From assembly GCA_015499995.1 (NCBI GenBank), contig JADNRV010000075.1, positions 62,001 to 126,000 of the forward strand: 64,000 bases of DNA, in the 5' to 3' direction. Source of the stretch: Flammula alnicola. Taxonomy: Eukaryota > Basidiomycota > Agaricomycetes > Agaricales > Strophariaceae. Positions 48,310 through 60,409 of this stretch are shown here, in pieces (the first letter of the stretch is position 1; each line of letters begins with the position of its first letter). The translations under genes were made by a program, and so were the position numbers. The notes under the pieces were generated by a model, which was not told the origin of the DNA, ran no database searches, and worked only from the letters and a program-made list of their open reading frames with translations.

Positions 48310-49720
48310 GAATAGAAGTGGTTGCGTCGTTCTCGTCCCATCTACGCTGCCCTTGAGCCTCTTAACGTGAACGTTGTCGGTAATCGCGTCACTGGTGTTG
48401 ATGTGGGCTGCTTTCATCTTAGGGGAGGGGGTTAAGTGTTATTTCTTTCACCAATTATCATCTGTTGATTCTTTTTTTGAATTAGGATACTCTTGCAAGA
48501 CGACCCAACACGGATTGACAATTGATACTGTCGCCTATGAACTCGTCAAACCTAATGGCGATGTTGTAACCGCCACAAAGGCCTCGGATTCTGAGCTTTT
48601 CTTCGGTCTCAAGGTTAGATTTTTCACTATTTTAAAAATGGGTTATATTTATGCAGTATGTTCTAGGGTGGCTTCAATAATTTCGTCCGTGTTTCCTTTG
48701 CATCTATGTCTGAAATTTGAATAGGTTCTGACGCTTGATGCCAGGGAATTGTCGCCAAGTTCACGCTCCAGACATTCCCCCAAACCCAAGTTTGGGTAAG
48801 TGCCCGCCTCAGTAATTCGTCCCTTATATCTAAACTGACTCTTAGTGCTCCTCGTAGGCGGCTTAATCACGATTACTGCTCCATTCATTCCAGATGTCGC
48901 CGCAGCTACGGCAGCCTTTGCAGCGACGTAAACGACCCCAAAGCATCTATCATCACTACCTATAATTTTTTGCTTGGACAGGTTAGCCGATCTCTTTCGA
49001 TATTATCCCCTAAAATCGAGGGATTTCGAACTTCTGTTTTACGCCGGACCGGGTCCTCCAGCGGGCATATTTGATGCCATCCTCGCCATACCATACTTCA
49101 CAGAGGATGTCAGCACGCGAAGTCACCTTTCCCTTGTCCAGTCGTCTCCTGCAAATGCAACAGCTGGTCTACGGTGATTGTTTCTTATCCTTATTTTTTT
49201 AACGAGTTCGCCATAGCGGAGTATTCAACACCGTCTCCGTGCTTAACTATACTCCGCGCTTTTGGACGTTATCTTGAGTGAAACCATCGTGGGATTGTTG
49301 TCTATTTTATAGTCACGTTTCTAACTTGATTTTTCCCCCAGTTTCTGGGGGACTACTCTTAGTCTGAGATCTGAAGAGCGGAGCTTTCATTTCTTATGCG
49401 TTGAACCCCCTCGCAAACATTTATCCCACAACTTGGCCCCACCGGTCCGGTCCTTGGGAGTCCTTCCTTTCACATCTATTTGCTTGGGCGTTGTCTGCCT
49501 TCGACGATGACTTCCACAGTGCCGCAAGGCAAGTGCAGCTGCCGTGTACAATGCTGCCCGGTCTCGGAAGGTCAATCATCGCTACTTGGCTCTATCCGAA
49601 CTAGTATATCCGATACCCCATTGGCCAATATTTACGGTAGCAACCTACCCGCTCTATTACAGACTCTTAAGCCTTCAATTGATCCCACAAACATCGTGGG
49701 CCTCGCTAGTATTCAGTGTT
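48310..49720 (+). pseudogene. Relic FAD-linked oxidoreductase (glucooligosaccharide-oxidase-like)
   Basis: Recognisable pieces of the PCMH FAD oxidase family run in order on the plus strand: IYAALEPLNVNVVGNRVTGV (about 48330), GYSCKTTQHGLTIDT (48484), an exon near 48750 (IVAKFTLQTFPQTQVW), ITAPFIPDVAAATAAF (about 48865), PAGIFDAILAIPYFTEDVS (about 49055), WALSAFDDDFHSAARQ (49485) and a C-terminal LKPSIDPTNIVGLA (49660-49705). The N-terminal part with the FAD-His motif is missing, several joins are out of frame, and a conserved segment between 49270 and 49400 is lost. It is more damaged than the ATPase: missing segments, not just one-base losses. Related in family to the intact copy at 18968-20611, but from a different branch (it has the sequence GGGYSCKT). 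Confidence 0.75.
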
Positions 49721-50175
49721 TCCTTTGGGGTTACATATTCTTTGTGCGCATGGCATTCCGGATGAGTCACCTTTCTTTATAACCTGTACTACTTATACGC
49801 AGCTGAAGGGAGTAGAAGCCCTATTCGACACTGCCCTCTGCCTTTGTACCGCCTAGCCTCGAGGGGTTAGAGTGACCGCCAGACTCGAAACATTTGATTG
49901 CCGAGTACATCATTGCGTGAACCTATACTGCATGCCGGATCCCCTAGTCGGCTAGGCAACTTGCCATTGAGTCCATCATCATCTGGGTGAATTAGGTTTA
50001 ACGTTCAGCCTCGACAGATAAAGACGCCTTCCGATGCCTTTGGTGAACAACATAACCCAACTGACACCTGAGTCGCCCATTCAAACTCGATACGTACGTT
50101 GACCATTCCAGTTATGCATTGCGGATCGTTCATTAACGATTTCTTTAGTTCTCTAGGACTATCACTGCAACCACA

Positions 50176-51153
50176 ATGCCATCCCTTTCAGTGCCCAGAG
50201 CGCCAACGCTGCGTTCACGCCCTCCTACGTGCCTGTCATGGTTATCACAGGAGCGACTTCAGGAATTGGTCAATCAATGACTGAAATCTTGGCTCGCCAC
50301 CTTCACGGTCGGGTACACATCGTTCTCGTCGGTCGCAATCGCGCTGCAGCCGACTCCATCATCGCATCTCTACCGACAACCGCAGGAGATTCTACCTACG
50401 AGTTCGTTCCATGCGACATGACACTGATGAAGAACGTCCACGCTCTCGCCCGAGACCTCCTCGAACGCCTCCCCAAGATCAATTTCCTGGTTCATTCCGC
50501 CGGTGTATTTTCCTTGAAAGGCAGGGAAGAAACGGAAGAAGGGATCGACAAAAAGCTTGCATCTCGGTATTATGCTCGCTGGGCGCTAACTAGCGATCTT
50601 CTCCCCTTCTCCGCAAGGCCAAGGACGCGGGTGAAACTGCCAGTGTGCTTTCCATTCTGGGCGCTGGGAAGGGTCCTCAGGTTGATCTAAATGACCTGGG
50701 TCTCAAGAAGACGTACGCGGGCCTCAGGGCAATGATGCAGAGCCTTGCCTACAATGATCTTATGGTCGCCGTGAGTGCTGCTGATTCTACACCAATCCGG
50801 ATACTAACCACACCGTAACTTATCTCCAGGAGTTTGCTGCTCGAGAACCCGAAATCGCGTTTACGCATATCTACCCAGGCAACGTTGATACACCGGCATT
50901 GACTCCCTCTAAGGAGGCCAATCCTTTGATCAAATCCGCTGTGTGTATGCTGCGACCATTGATTTGGCTTACAACTACGAAGCAAGAGGTCTGTGCGGAG
51001 TACATGCTCTATGCACTACTCAACGCCGAAAAGGGCATGTATCGACGAAATAGCAAAGCAGATAATATAGGCATGAAGGATTTCCCGGATGCAAAGGATG
51101 CCCAGAAGCTTCTATGGGAGCATACACTCGAAGCAACGACCGTCGAGTCCTAG
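50176..51153 (+). CDS. Atypical short-chain dehydrogenase/reductase
   Basis: Starts at 50176 (MPSLS) with a Rossmann nucleotide-binding motif TGATSGIGQ (about 50249-50275), then an HSAG motif (about 50490), LSILGAGKG (50650), and after one intron (about 50772-50828) EFAAREPEIAFTHIYPGNVDTP, ending at TAG 51153; about 310 aa. Two one-base losses break the frame: near 50190 (TTTC) and near 50605 (C run before TTCTCC). Restoring phase gives continuous family-like sequence, so I treat the gene as probably intact. At the usual YxxxK position the sequence reads AMMQSLAYND, so the canonical catalytic Tyr and Lys are absent. I recall the same trait in a fungal SDR subfamily. Substrate unknown; cytosolic. 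Confidence 0.8.
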
Positions 51154-52373
51154 GTAGTCCACCTGCTCTCATCCTTCCTCTACATGTATGTTACCATGTT
51201 CATCCTTTCGTATTCAAGTCTTGGACCCTCGTATCTTACAGTTTTCGGACTCGCTGATTGTATTGTATACCCGTATTCAAAATACCAGTTGTCTTATCTC
51301 TGGAAAGCCCCACATCGAAATGCATGAAGACCGACTGGAGGACCATCTTCAGTTGTATAACCAAACCTAGGGAGTGTAATAGAACAAGGCATATAGCGTT
51401 GAGAGTGGTAAATACTTGGTTGTTATATGCGTGTATGAACAAAAGGCGGAATAATTCATGATTTAAGTTATGCATCGAAGAAAAAATAAAGATGTCTCAT
51501 AGCTATAGCATATGGAAAATGGCTATGTGCAGCGGGCCTGGCAGTGGAAGCCGAACGTGAAGGGTATCAACGGAATCACTCCCCACCTCATTTATAATTG
51601 GACGGATTCGTAGCATGACGATTTCACAAAACGAGCTTGTAATTCATATTCTAGGAATTTAGAATTATTCAGATACATCGGGTGGAGGGCAAGATGTCCA
51701 TGGCATACCCACCGTGACCAAAGGTTTCAAACTGGACAACTGAGGATCCCACTGGCTTCACCGTTTTCCTTTGTTGGGTCAAGGTTCCCAAAAGGCGACG
51801 ACCTTTAGAAGCGTTCCGAATGGATTCATTAGCACCATCGCAAATCTTGTTCTCTCTATAGCCGTAGCTTTTACATTAGTGACAGGTACGAGAAATTGAC
51901 GACAAAATGAATCCTCACTGTGCGGCATGCATCAACTCCCTCAAAGAAGGTCTGCGATTAACCTTCAAAAGAGCAACTATCGACTGAATGAAGGTATGGA
52001 CCCATGAGAGACGGAGAAAGTCGACAGCGTATTAAAATTACCTGAATTGGCCCTCTTGTTCAGTGCAGTTCGCGGAATCCCTCATCCCACATCATCGAAC
52101 ATACTCACCTTTACATGACTCTGGAATGCAAAGGAGTAAGAAATGAAAGACAACCGGAAAAGGGGCAAAGAATTAAACAAACTCAAAGATACATGGAAGT
52201 GACGCACACAAAGGTGGGCACATGAGCCTGGGATCGAAACTCAAGGCCTCAAAGGCAGTCGAACAGTGCACATGCACATATGCGGGAGTTGGCACGCATG
52301 AGCCAGGTGCAAAGAAAATCCGATAAGCTGATATCCATTATTGAATATAAAAACATAAAGAGAAGATTGTACA
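51154..52373. other. Convergent spacer without convincing gene
   Basis: About 1.2 kb between converging 3' ends of the SDR and CUE genes. Only short frames without character. Confidence 0.5.
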
Positions 52374-53741
52374 TTATGACGGCGCCTTCTTCGCCTCTGC
52401 TTCCCTCTGCTGCTGTGCCAACAAGCGCCTGTACACGACAAAGAAAGTTTGGTCAGCATGAAATCCCGTAATAAAAATAGAAAATAAATTCCTGCCATCA
52501 GGCATCGGTAGGAGAACAAAGGGCGACGAAAGATGGAGAAAAGAAAAGGAAACATACTGTCTTGCAGCCAAAATCATCTGCGCCTTCCTCTCCTTCAAAC
52601 TAGCCTCTCTCTTCTCCGCGCTGTCTTCCCACAGCGCCTTGCCTCCAAGTTGCTCCTCCTTAATATCCTCCATCTTCAGTGCCCGAGTCTCCAGGTGATA
52701 TCGCGATATCAGCGACTCGTCTTCTTCTTCGGTGTTGCTGCCGTCGTCCCTGCTGGCGCACGCGCAGCAGCAGCAGCTCCGTCGCGTGGGTAGAGAGCGT
52801 GATAGGCTGGTGGTGGCTGGGGAATTGGGAAGACGGGACCCGGGTTAGTTACAGGATGTGTGGGATGGAAGAGCAAGATGTACGCACTGCGTCGAGGAAT
52901 CCACGTTCGAGTATCTTGTTTGTCGTTAGTTCGATGCTGCCTGTTCGCAGGAGGTCGTAGCGGATGTTGTCACTGCGTTGGCGAAGAAACGAGCCGTCGC
53001 AAACAGACGTCACGATCAAAGGATGTATTGGTTCCAAAGTGGAAGGCGAGGAGATGAGACAAGAAAGAACGAGCAGTACGCATGGGAGGAGCAAGAGACG
53101 AGAATGAGTGAGATGGCATATGTTGAAGAAAATGAAGGAGCATTTACGAAGGGATGTCGGGGAACATATGTGATATTGTGTCGACCTATGGATGAGAGAA
53201 GCAGGTCAGCCATTCGAGTGTTTAATTGTATGCCATATAGCGATGCCAATGGCATGAAGAAGAGAAAGGATCGGTTGGTGTGCGTAGGAATCTGTATAGG
53301 CAATTGCCACCCCAACCATGTCAGTGAAGATAAGCCCAACAAACTTGCCAGAGGCGCAAAAGAAAGGCAAAAGTGAATATAACGAAGAAACTCACCATTT
53401 CCTGAGTGATATTTTTTGGTCTGAACCCGAGCGCGTCTGCAGCTGATCGCTGTTCCGTCGATCCACTGCCGGCTGCCCATGTCGAGTCGTTAGGATGGAT
53501 TGTGTGTCAGGAGAATAGCAAATATGAGAAGAATGTAGTGGAAACAGTAAAGATAGATGCAAAGAAAGGTGACATGCGTGATGAACATAAAAACCACAAG
53601 ATGCTTTGGTTTATCCAATCGGGGCGGGGAACCTCCCCATAGAATTTCGAAATTCGAAGAACAGCACGCACTTGATGTAACCCATCGGAACAGAAACACA
53701 ATGACAGCAAAAGCGACGAGAACGTTGACGACTTCCCCCAT
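52374..53741 (-). CDS. Cue1-like ER membrane CUE-domain protein
   Basis: Starts at the ATG complementary to 53741 and ends at TAA 52376-52374, with five or more exons. An N-terminal signal-anchor helix (MGEVVNVLVAFAVIVFLFRW) is followed by a linker (GSTEQRSAADALGFRPKNI). The CUE domain is split by an intron: VDTISHMFPDIP joined to SDNIRYDLLRTGSIELTTNK, with the invariant Met-Phe-Pro and the Leu-Leu ubiquitin-contact pair. A basic/Ala linker and a charged helical C-terminus (MEDIKEEQLGGKALWEDSAE, then LKERKAQMILAARQ) resemble the Ubc7-binding region of yeast Cue1. Expected role: recruit and activate the ubiquitin-conjugating enzyme Ubc7 at the ER membrane for ER-associated degradation. All joins are in phase; about 200 aa, close to Cue1. 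Confidence 0.85.
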
Positions 53742-54344
53742 TCTGCGCGCGCCAAAGCAGAAAGAATACAAGTTGTAGTAGGTTTACAAGTGAGGTTTCT
53801 ACCCCAGCTCGGGTTAGGGGTCGATGTTTACATAAGCTTCGAGTCATTTGAAAATACTCAGGTCAGTTGAAGCAAACGCCTTCACGCTCATGCCAGTGCA
53901 TCATCGATCATGCTTATATACAATGTAATTAGTAAAAAAAGCCGTGAAAACGAGGACTATTAGAAGTGAGGCTTCCCTCTTTACAGGATTTACTAGGTCA
54001 GCCAAGGGGACTGAGCTTGAGCTCGAGGATGACATAGACTACAGCCGGTATGTTGTGTCGCATGCCTTTATGTTCGATGAAGACCCCGACCTAGCAGTGC
54101 CACGTTTTTGATTATCACATTACGGATTTTGGCCTGTAAAGCAGGAGCGTTGGTGCCTTGCCCAAGCTTGCTATGGAAGAAACGATGATCAGGGCTCGAC
54201 ACAGTAAGCATCTTGAACATTATAGAAATACACCAGTCGAATACAGAGATAACACTCAAACATCGACAATCAACTGAGCAACATTAGATCTGTAAATTGC
54301 CATCGGTAAGCATTTTCCTCTGGAAGCGGGCTTAGAAACTCACC

Positions 54345-57224
54345 TTATGCAGACTTGACACTATTCAACCTAACAACGAGGGGCAGCAAAGATACATTGT
54401 CACTTGACGCGTAGAACTGTACACAATCCAAATGAACCTGCACGATACGACGGCGGGTTTAAGGTCAGCAAAAGGTCACGCCACTCGTAAATCCGATGGG
54501 AAGCACATACCTGGAACCTAGAATACAGAGATCGGACGGCGTTATTGAGGAAGGAAGCAAAGAGTTCAGAAAATATGCCTACCAATGATTAAAATTCGTC
54601 TCGAACTTATTCAAGACATCCCAGCGCTTCGCCTTCGACGGGTCGGCAGTTGGGTTTTCTGCCGCAGCAGCGATGGCTTGGTTGGCAGATTTGGTAAAGG
54701 ATGAAGAATAAAATGCGAAGGTCTGGCAGACGACAATCAATTTCGAACAAGCCTATTGCACAAGGAAAGAAAGAAAAGAAAAATGAGTACGAAGTCTTCA
54801 CGTCAATATTCCACAATTTACACACCTTCAGCAGTTTTGAGCTCGTTAGCATGCTCTCTTTCAGACATGTATCCAAGAAATCGACATGGTCCCTCAATAG
54901 TTGATCCACAGTGACAACCTTCTCCAACTTCGCTTCCAGTGCATGCCAATTCGGTTCCAAGACCTCAAATGTCACGAAAGCCAGTATCTGCTGCACAAAC
55001 GCCAGCATCCTGGCCCGCAGAAGGCACACACGGAGACGCCATCCAACGAATTCAGGATGCGTAGGCACAGAGCAGCGCCATGGTGTCGTCTTTTGCTCAA
55101 CCCACATGCTCGAGAGAGCCTGTTCGACGTGTTTGAGGTGTAGGAGAAAGCGAAAAAGGAGCTGATATCGCAAAATTGTTTTCCGCGATATAACGAGGGA
55201 AAGTGGAAATTTGACGTTGTAGTCGAACGTCAGTGCGTCGATGGCTGAAAAAAAAAACCGTCAGAAATCATTGAGAGATGATAGTCTGGCGTGGCGTAGC
55301 TACCTTGCATAGGTTTTTTCTCCTCTTTCTCTTTCTCTTTCCTCGCCTCCTCTTCTCCACCCTCTTCAGCCTTCACAACCCCGCTGACGGTCACGACCTT
55401 TAACAAAAAGTCATATAACCCGCTCTCCGCCATTGTCACTCTCACGTCTTCCCTAAACAATGCATCCTCTCCTACTGCGTCCGTGGTCAGGGCTAGATCC
55501 AAGAGACTTTGGAGCTTGACTACCGATGCAGACTTTGAGGACTTGCGGAGCTCCGTGGCAGAGAGGTCAAGGAGATGTGTGAGGAAGGACGACTGAGAAA
55601 GGAAGAAGTAACGTTTTAAGGAGCGAAGCCGAGGTATCAGTTGCTGATCTTTGAGGAGTAGTTGCAAAAGAGTTCGGTTGGCGTGAGAGTAAGCGTCTTC
55701 AATGAACTTGTAGAACCTGGGCATGCAGAAAATGAGCAAAGCTCGGCGAGACTAGACCCGGACAAGAACACCTTTCATCATCCATCGACAACTCTTCATC
55801 GTCAGCATACGTCTGGTCTCGAGGCATCTCGATGCCACATTCTCGGATAACGTTCAAATATTTCCCCGCGAGCAAGATTTTGTGTTTCCAGCTCTCCAAG
55901 AGTGGCGGCACGCACGCTCCTCCAGGCAGACGACCACCGACTGAACGCGGCGGGGGTATACCAGCCTGGTGTCGTTTTGATGATCCAGGAGATATCGAAC
56001 CATCTCGTAACTATAACTAAAATTGAGACTTAAACATCCTCCTCTGGTATAATCGAAACTCACCGTGTATCTCCTTTCCCAATATTCGTCGGTGTAATCC
56101 ACCTCCAAAATACCCCTATTGATGAATTTGCTCTCCTTCACGAGCAACTCCTCATACGGATCCATCAGGCGACCACTCGCAACCCAATCTCTCAACATCT
56201 CCACGTAAGGCTTGCCCGCCTTCTTGAGCAGTTTCCCATATATCGCGCCTGCGGTCGGATCTCCGCTCATATTCTGCATCCTCTCATAGAGGATTGTGAG
56301 TACTTCGCCTCCTTTCACGGCAATGCCGCTGCTGCCTGGCATACCTCCGGCCATGTCTACTTTGTTGATCTCCGACAGGACAGCTTTGAGTGATGCACCA
56401 CCGAGACCCAGGGCTTCGTTCCGGGCGGCTTCTTCCGCGTCTTCATCCGAGCTGGAGGAGGAAGAAGAGAGCTCTGCGCCTGGGTCGTCAGCAGTAGCAA
56501 GCTCGAGGATAAGTTGGTATATGAGGGATAGCGTGTGTACGGTTGGGTGGACATAGAACCAGAGTTTTTGTAAGGAGAATGATGGCGAGGTGTTGAAAGC
56601 GTGTTCTAACTGTGAGAGGAGGGTTTGATAGTCCTGTGGTTGATTTATTTCAGATGATTAAACGAACGCATATTGTCTCAAGGGACGTACGCGGAGCATT
56701 TCGCGGATCGCAGCACAGAGCGCATGGTTCACAAGTCCGTAGTCCAGATGGCTTCTATGCTCGATGAAGGCAAATATGGCCGTATAATACATACCTAAAG
56801 GCAGTATTCTTTCAACGAGATCACTAAGAGACGAATCTGATATGGAAGTTAATTGAAGATATAGAAGAAAAAGAGGAACACGGCGAACCTAATGATGGAG
56901 ATACGACAAAGCGGATTCCTTGCAAAGGATCATCATCTTCTGGTGAATACTCGGGGTGGAATGTGATATATGTTCCTTCGATACCCTTCGATACACTTCA
57001 ACATAGAGTCCATGCTAACGAATTAAGGCGTACCGTTAACACGAATAGCAAATCCTCCAATATCAGAGCTCTTGAATATCTAACGGGACACGATCCAGTG
57101 ACTCCTGCTTTGTCTTTCCCTTTGCTTTCGGAGCATTCGAAGTAGAGACGACGCGTGAATTAAGCGGTGCACGGACGAAAGACGTCTCTGCAATAAACGA
57201 GGAATCATTGTGGCCTGTAGACAT
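54345..57224 (-). CDS. Gamma-tubulin complex component 2 (GCP2/Spc97-type)
   Basis: Starts at the ATG complementary to 57224 (MSTGHNDSSFIAETSF) and stops at TAA 54347-54345; about a dozen exons, roughly 780 aa. Grip1 region: ILEDLLFVLT joined to GIEGTYITFHPEYSPE (about 57070-56940), then PLGMYYTAIFAFIEHRSHLD (56810) and KPYVEMLRDWVASGRLMDP (about 56205), followed by DYTDEYWERRYT (56095). Grip2 region: RFYKFIEDAYSHANRTLLQ (55718), ALTFDYNVKFPLSLVIS (55230), and HVEQALSSMWVEQK (about 55125). The WNALEAKL-type segment (NWHALEAKLEKV) binds gamma-tubulin-complex partners in relatives. The protein nucleates microtubules at spindle pole bodies as part of the gamma-tubulin small complex. A single frame break near 57080 (GAG for an expected GAGG, before CTCTGATA) lies in a conserved motif of an expected-essential gene, most likely a sequence error. 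Confidence 0.9.
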
Positions 57225-57410
57225 GGCTTATTATTCAGTTCGAATCCCGTAGAAAACACGAGGCCACGCGTACTTTTTGAGTTTCCTTCACGCGAAATAT
57301 GGTTCCGGGTATCGATATCGTCTTCGATGTTATCCTGAGGGTGTCGATGCCGCCGCACAGACGCGATTGTCCCTGTGATCTACTCCAAGTCAGGTCACTT
57401 GTGATTTTCG

Positions 57411-57974
57411 ATGGAAAGTGTGGGTTGGATAACCTTTGTGTACTCCTTTTGGGACAGCCCAATGTTCTTTTTACGCGCTCCCGTTCGTGTTCGTGGGGTA
57501 TATGGGTCCATGGAGATCAAGAGTGACGAAGTCGATTGCGACGTTCGTCAACTGCGGAGGACTGGAAAGCTTGAAGAAATCGTGACCAGCCTCGCAACAG
57601 ATGGTTTCCATTTCCGGCAATTCGACGTTTTCAACTCTTTCTCCCGTCATCTATCCACGCAAAACCACGTTCTGAAACCGTGTGTCTGGAATGCTTGGAA
57701 CTGGAGCTTGAGGCCTTCACACGAGAAACATTCGCGAAATTTATTGCTGTGTCTCAAAGACATATTCAAACGTTATAAACAAGACATACGCCCTCCTACC
57801 TTCGTCGAGCAAGCGCGTTACTGGGCCAACTACCACGAGAATGGCGTTTTCTCTGACGAAGATATCAACGGTATTGGAACAGTACATTTTGAGGCCGACC
57901 TTCACGCCTTAAAGTTTCTGGATTTAATTGTTTTGTCATTGCTGGCCGCACATATTCTCCACACGATCCCTTAG
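57411..57974 (+). CDS. Hypothetical protein, divergent from GCP2
   Basis: An open plus-strand frame of 187 codons from MESVGWITF to HILHTIP, without introns. It contains CVWNAWNWSLRPSHEKHSRN and FVEQARYWANYHENGVFSD. An upstream frame from 57299 overlaps it and could be an alternative 5' exon. The stop at 57974 is directly followed, in the same frame, by acid-phosphatase-like sequence, so it might be a badly decayed 5' part of that gene; I could not confirm this. Family unrecognised. Confidence 0.4.
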   Translation: MESVGWITFVYSFWDSPMFFLRAPVRVRGVYGSMEIKSDEVDCDVRQLRRTGKLEEIVTSLATDGFHFRQFDVFNSFSRHLSTQNHVLKPCVWNAWNWSLRPSHEKHSRNLLLCLKDIFKRYKQDIRPPTFVEQARYWANYHENGVFSDEDINGIGTVHFEADLHALKFLDLIVLSLLAAHILHTIP

Positions 57975-58747
57975 CGCATTGCTTTCAACGGTGACCCATT
58001 CCAATTCATGTTGGTTGAGACTAGCCCTTCATTTCTTTCTTCCAACAAACCGGCGTCATCGGTGAGCACCCCGGGTTGGCAGGCATTCGTAAGTCGTTCT
58101 TTTATGTCGTTTGGCTATGCTTCCTCATGATTTATTGACCATATAGCCGACTACGCATCGGCCATCGCCATTGAGCTCCGCCGCGGCTCTGCTCCTGACG
58201 TCCGCGACTTCCTCCGCGTCAAGTTCAAGAACGGAAGTGCCAGCAACTTCGAAGATGTCCACGTCTTTGGCCACCACGCCGATGTCCCCTTGACTGAGTC
58301 CATCTACCGTGCCGAGGTGGGTATTAGCATGCAGCATTTCATTCTAACCGTCACCAACCATGGCGTCAGAACGCCGCCATCATCAGCAACAAGCAGTGGA
58401 TGGAGGTCTGCGGTGCCAAGCCCTCCGTCGACATCCTTGGCATGAACGCAGGACCTGACAGCATCTTCTTCTACAGCATCTTCTTCTACGTCATGGCCTG
58501 CATCGCACTCGCTGGTGTCATTTTCACTTCCGTCCAATTCATCAAGTACCGCCGTCTCAAACTGCAAGGTGAAGAGCTGAGTCAAGTCGTTTACGCCGAC
58601 TATGCCTCTATCACGCGGGCCGCGAAGGCATCCGAAGAGGGCGTTCATGGCACGGCGGACATTCAGCTGTCAAGTCGGGCCGTCGGTTGTCCTGTTAAGT
58701 CATACAGAGGTTACCGGCAAGTCATAACTTGTCATGACATAGGTTGA
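57975..58747 (+). pseudogene. Truncated histidine acid phosphatase-like gene (C-terminal part)
   Basis: Begins with RIAFNGDPFQFMLVETS and, after one frame break near 58022, PFISFFQQTGVIGEHPGLAG. After an intron (about 58089-58145) comes DYASAIAIELRRGSAPDVRD, then FRVHAFGH-like sequence (VHVFGHHADVPLTE) and, after a further intron, NAAIISNKQWMEVCG. A C-terminal membrane helix follows (FFYVMACIALAGVIFTSVQF). This is the second half of a fungal membrane-anchored acid phosphatase: it has the HAD-like VFGHHAD proton-donor region (HxD). The N-terminal RHGxRxP catalytic motif is not found upstream, so the gene is 5'-truncated. A hAT-type MITE lies 226 bp downstream. Confidence 0.6.
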
Positions 58748-58973
58748 CTTGCCGGTCACAGTGGCCGATGTCACGCTCTCCTGGTTCATCCGATTCTAAG
58801 TATTGTATTGACTTCAGTGCTACTATCTAAATGGACAAATCTACAGGCAATGTTGATATTGAATATAAGTACTCTAACCTCCTCAATCCCCCCCAAAACG
58901 TTGATGCAGTCCATTATATTCCCCTCATCCAACGAAGAAGACCGCAGGGGCGGACATGATTACGTCCCATTGC

Positions 58974-59610
58974 TAGTGATGTGCCGGCTCCGGCCTGAGG
59001 CCAGAAGCCGAGCCAAGCCGGGCCTAAAGAAGCCGGGCCAAGCCGGGCCAAAGGTATTGGCCTGGAGCCGGCTTTGGCCCGGCCTGAAGTTTTGAAAAGC
59101 CCGAGCCGCCGGCCCAGGCCGGGGCTTTCTGCAGAATTTTTGTTGAATTTAAACGGAGAAAAATTGACCTTTGAGTAACCAAAACTCTTTTTTTGTACTG
59201 TACTTTCACGAAAGTTTGGTCTAATAATAGTTTTAAAGTCAGTTTGATGTCGACTTGATCGTGTGGTTGCATTGACGGACAAGTCCGGCTGAGTTTGAAA
59301 TACCATCAATGTTCATTTTGGGTACGAAAACAGGTTGCAAGTGGTATTGCATGTTGACAACATGCCTTGAGCACCCGTATATTAGGTAAATATGTACTTT
59401 AGAGTTCTATCTACATGTAGATATCAAAATATTTTTATTATATTATGTTTTAGCTAATTTGTCAGCAAAGCCCCGGCTTGAGCCAAAGCCGGGCCGGGCC
59501 AAGCCTGATTTCCGGCTTTTGGCCCGGCTCATGATTTGACCAAGCCTGAGCCGCCCAAAGCCGAGCCAAAGCCGGGGCTTTCAGGCCAAGCCCGAGCCGG
59601 CACATCACTA
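58974..59610. mobile_element. hAT-type MITE, 637 bp, with 8-bp target duplication
   Basis: The left end TAGTGATGTGCCGGCTC (58974-58990) and the complement of the right end (59594-59610) are identical over 17 bases. The flanks both read CCCATTGC (58966-58973 and 59611-59618). Subterminal regions on both sides are filled with gccgggcc/gccaagcc-type GC motifs in inverted orientation, while the middle is AT-rich. The 8-bp duplication indicates the hAT superfamily; the TAGTGATGTG end is a second hAT-like subfamily, unlike that of the element at 17059. No coding capacity. Confidence 0.9.
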
Positions 59611-59618
59611 CCCATTGC

Positions 59619-60400
59619 TCATGCGGCGAATCTCAACCTATCAGTCCAAGCCCGTCCACAGCCCGCCGTTATCATAACTTGCGCCCAGGAATGATGATCG
59701 ATGACCTGCTGCGCAGGCGTGTCGCACCCACAGGAAAGACGCAGCCTGGATCCGGTGCCGATAGGGTAGGGTACATTATTACATACCTTCTTTGCCTCCA
59801 TCACAGCTCCTGTTACCACCAGCATTCTAGAACACGATCGCGAGACCAACAACATTGTTCTGTCAGACTCCATTCGCCATTATTCATCTTGCTGGTGCTG
59901 GTTCTGTCAAGGATGTCGAGCTTGACAAGGGACGGAATAGAGTTAGGGCCAACTTAGGGGATCCGAGTATCAGACCTCGAACGCTTTAGATTTGCAGCTC
60001 AGTCATCAGCAGCAAGATCTTCTTGAGTATTATATCTGCTGCTCGAGAACAGGGTAGAGGTGAATGCACAGGGAGGAGAAGACAGATGAGGTGTCTGCAA
60101 TGGGTACTTCGATATCTTGAAAAAGTGTTAGCTAGTGTTCGAAAAGCTATTAATGTGGACGTACGATCTCCCAGAGCGTAGGCCCCTTATGCCCATCAAA
60201 TCCTCCTGTTTCTCAACCTTCCTTCCAGCACTGACGTCGTTGACTTCGAAGGCGGTATGCCAAAGGTTAAAAGTAATGGTGGGGCTTGAGCGGGAACAGG
60301 TGATGTTGTCGTCACAGGCGGCGGATATGAGGAACTGCGCATGCATAAATTATGAGTCAAGTCAGAAAAAGCTAACTGCGCCGAACCTTCGTACAGTCCT
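59619..60400. other. Spacer, possibly decayed coding sequence
   Basis: Between the MITE and the AMSH-like gene. It contains short frames on both strands, including one near 59820-59890 that reads TSILEHDRETNNIVLSDS on the plus strand and looks like a coding fragment of unknown origin. The JAMM protease domain expected downstream of the AMSH-like gene on the minus strand is not recognisable here. Confidence 0.4.
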
Positions 60401-60409
60401 GGTCAGTGT

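Noticed and set aside
52230..52270. GTTTCGATCCC-like B box on the minus strand
   Set aside because: No A box or cloverleaf upstream; a chance match.
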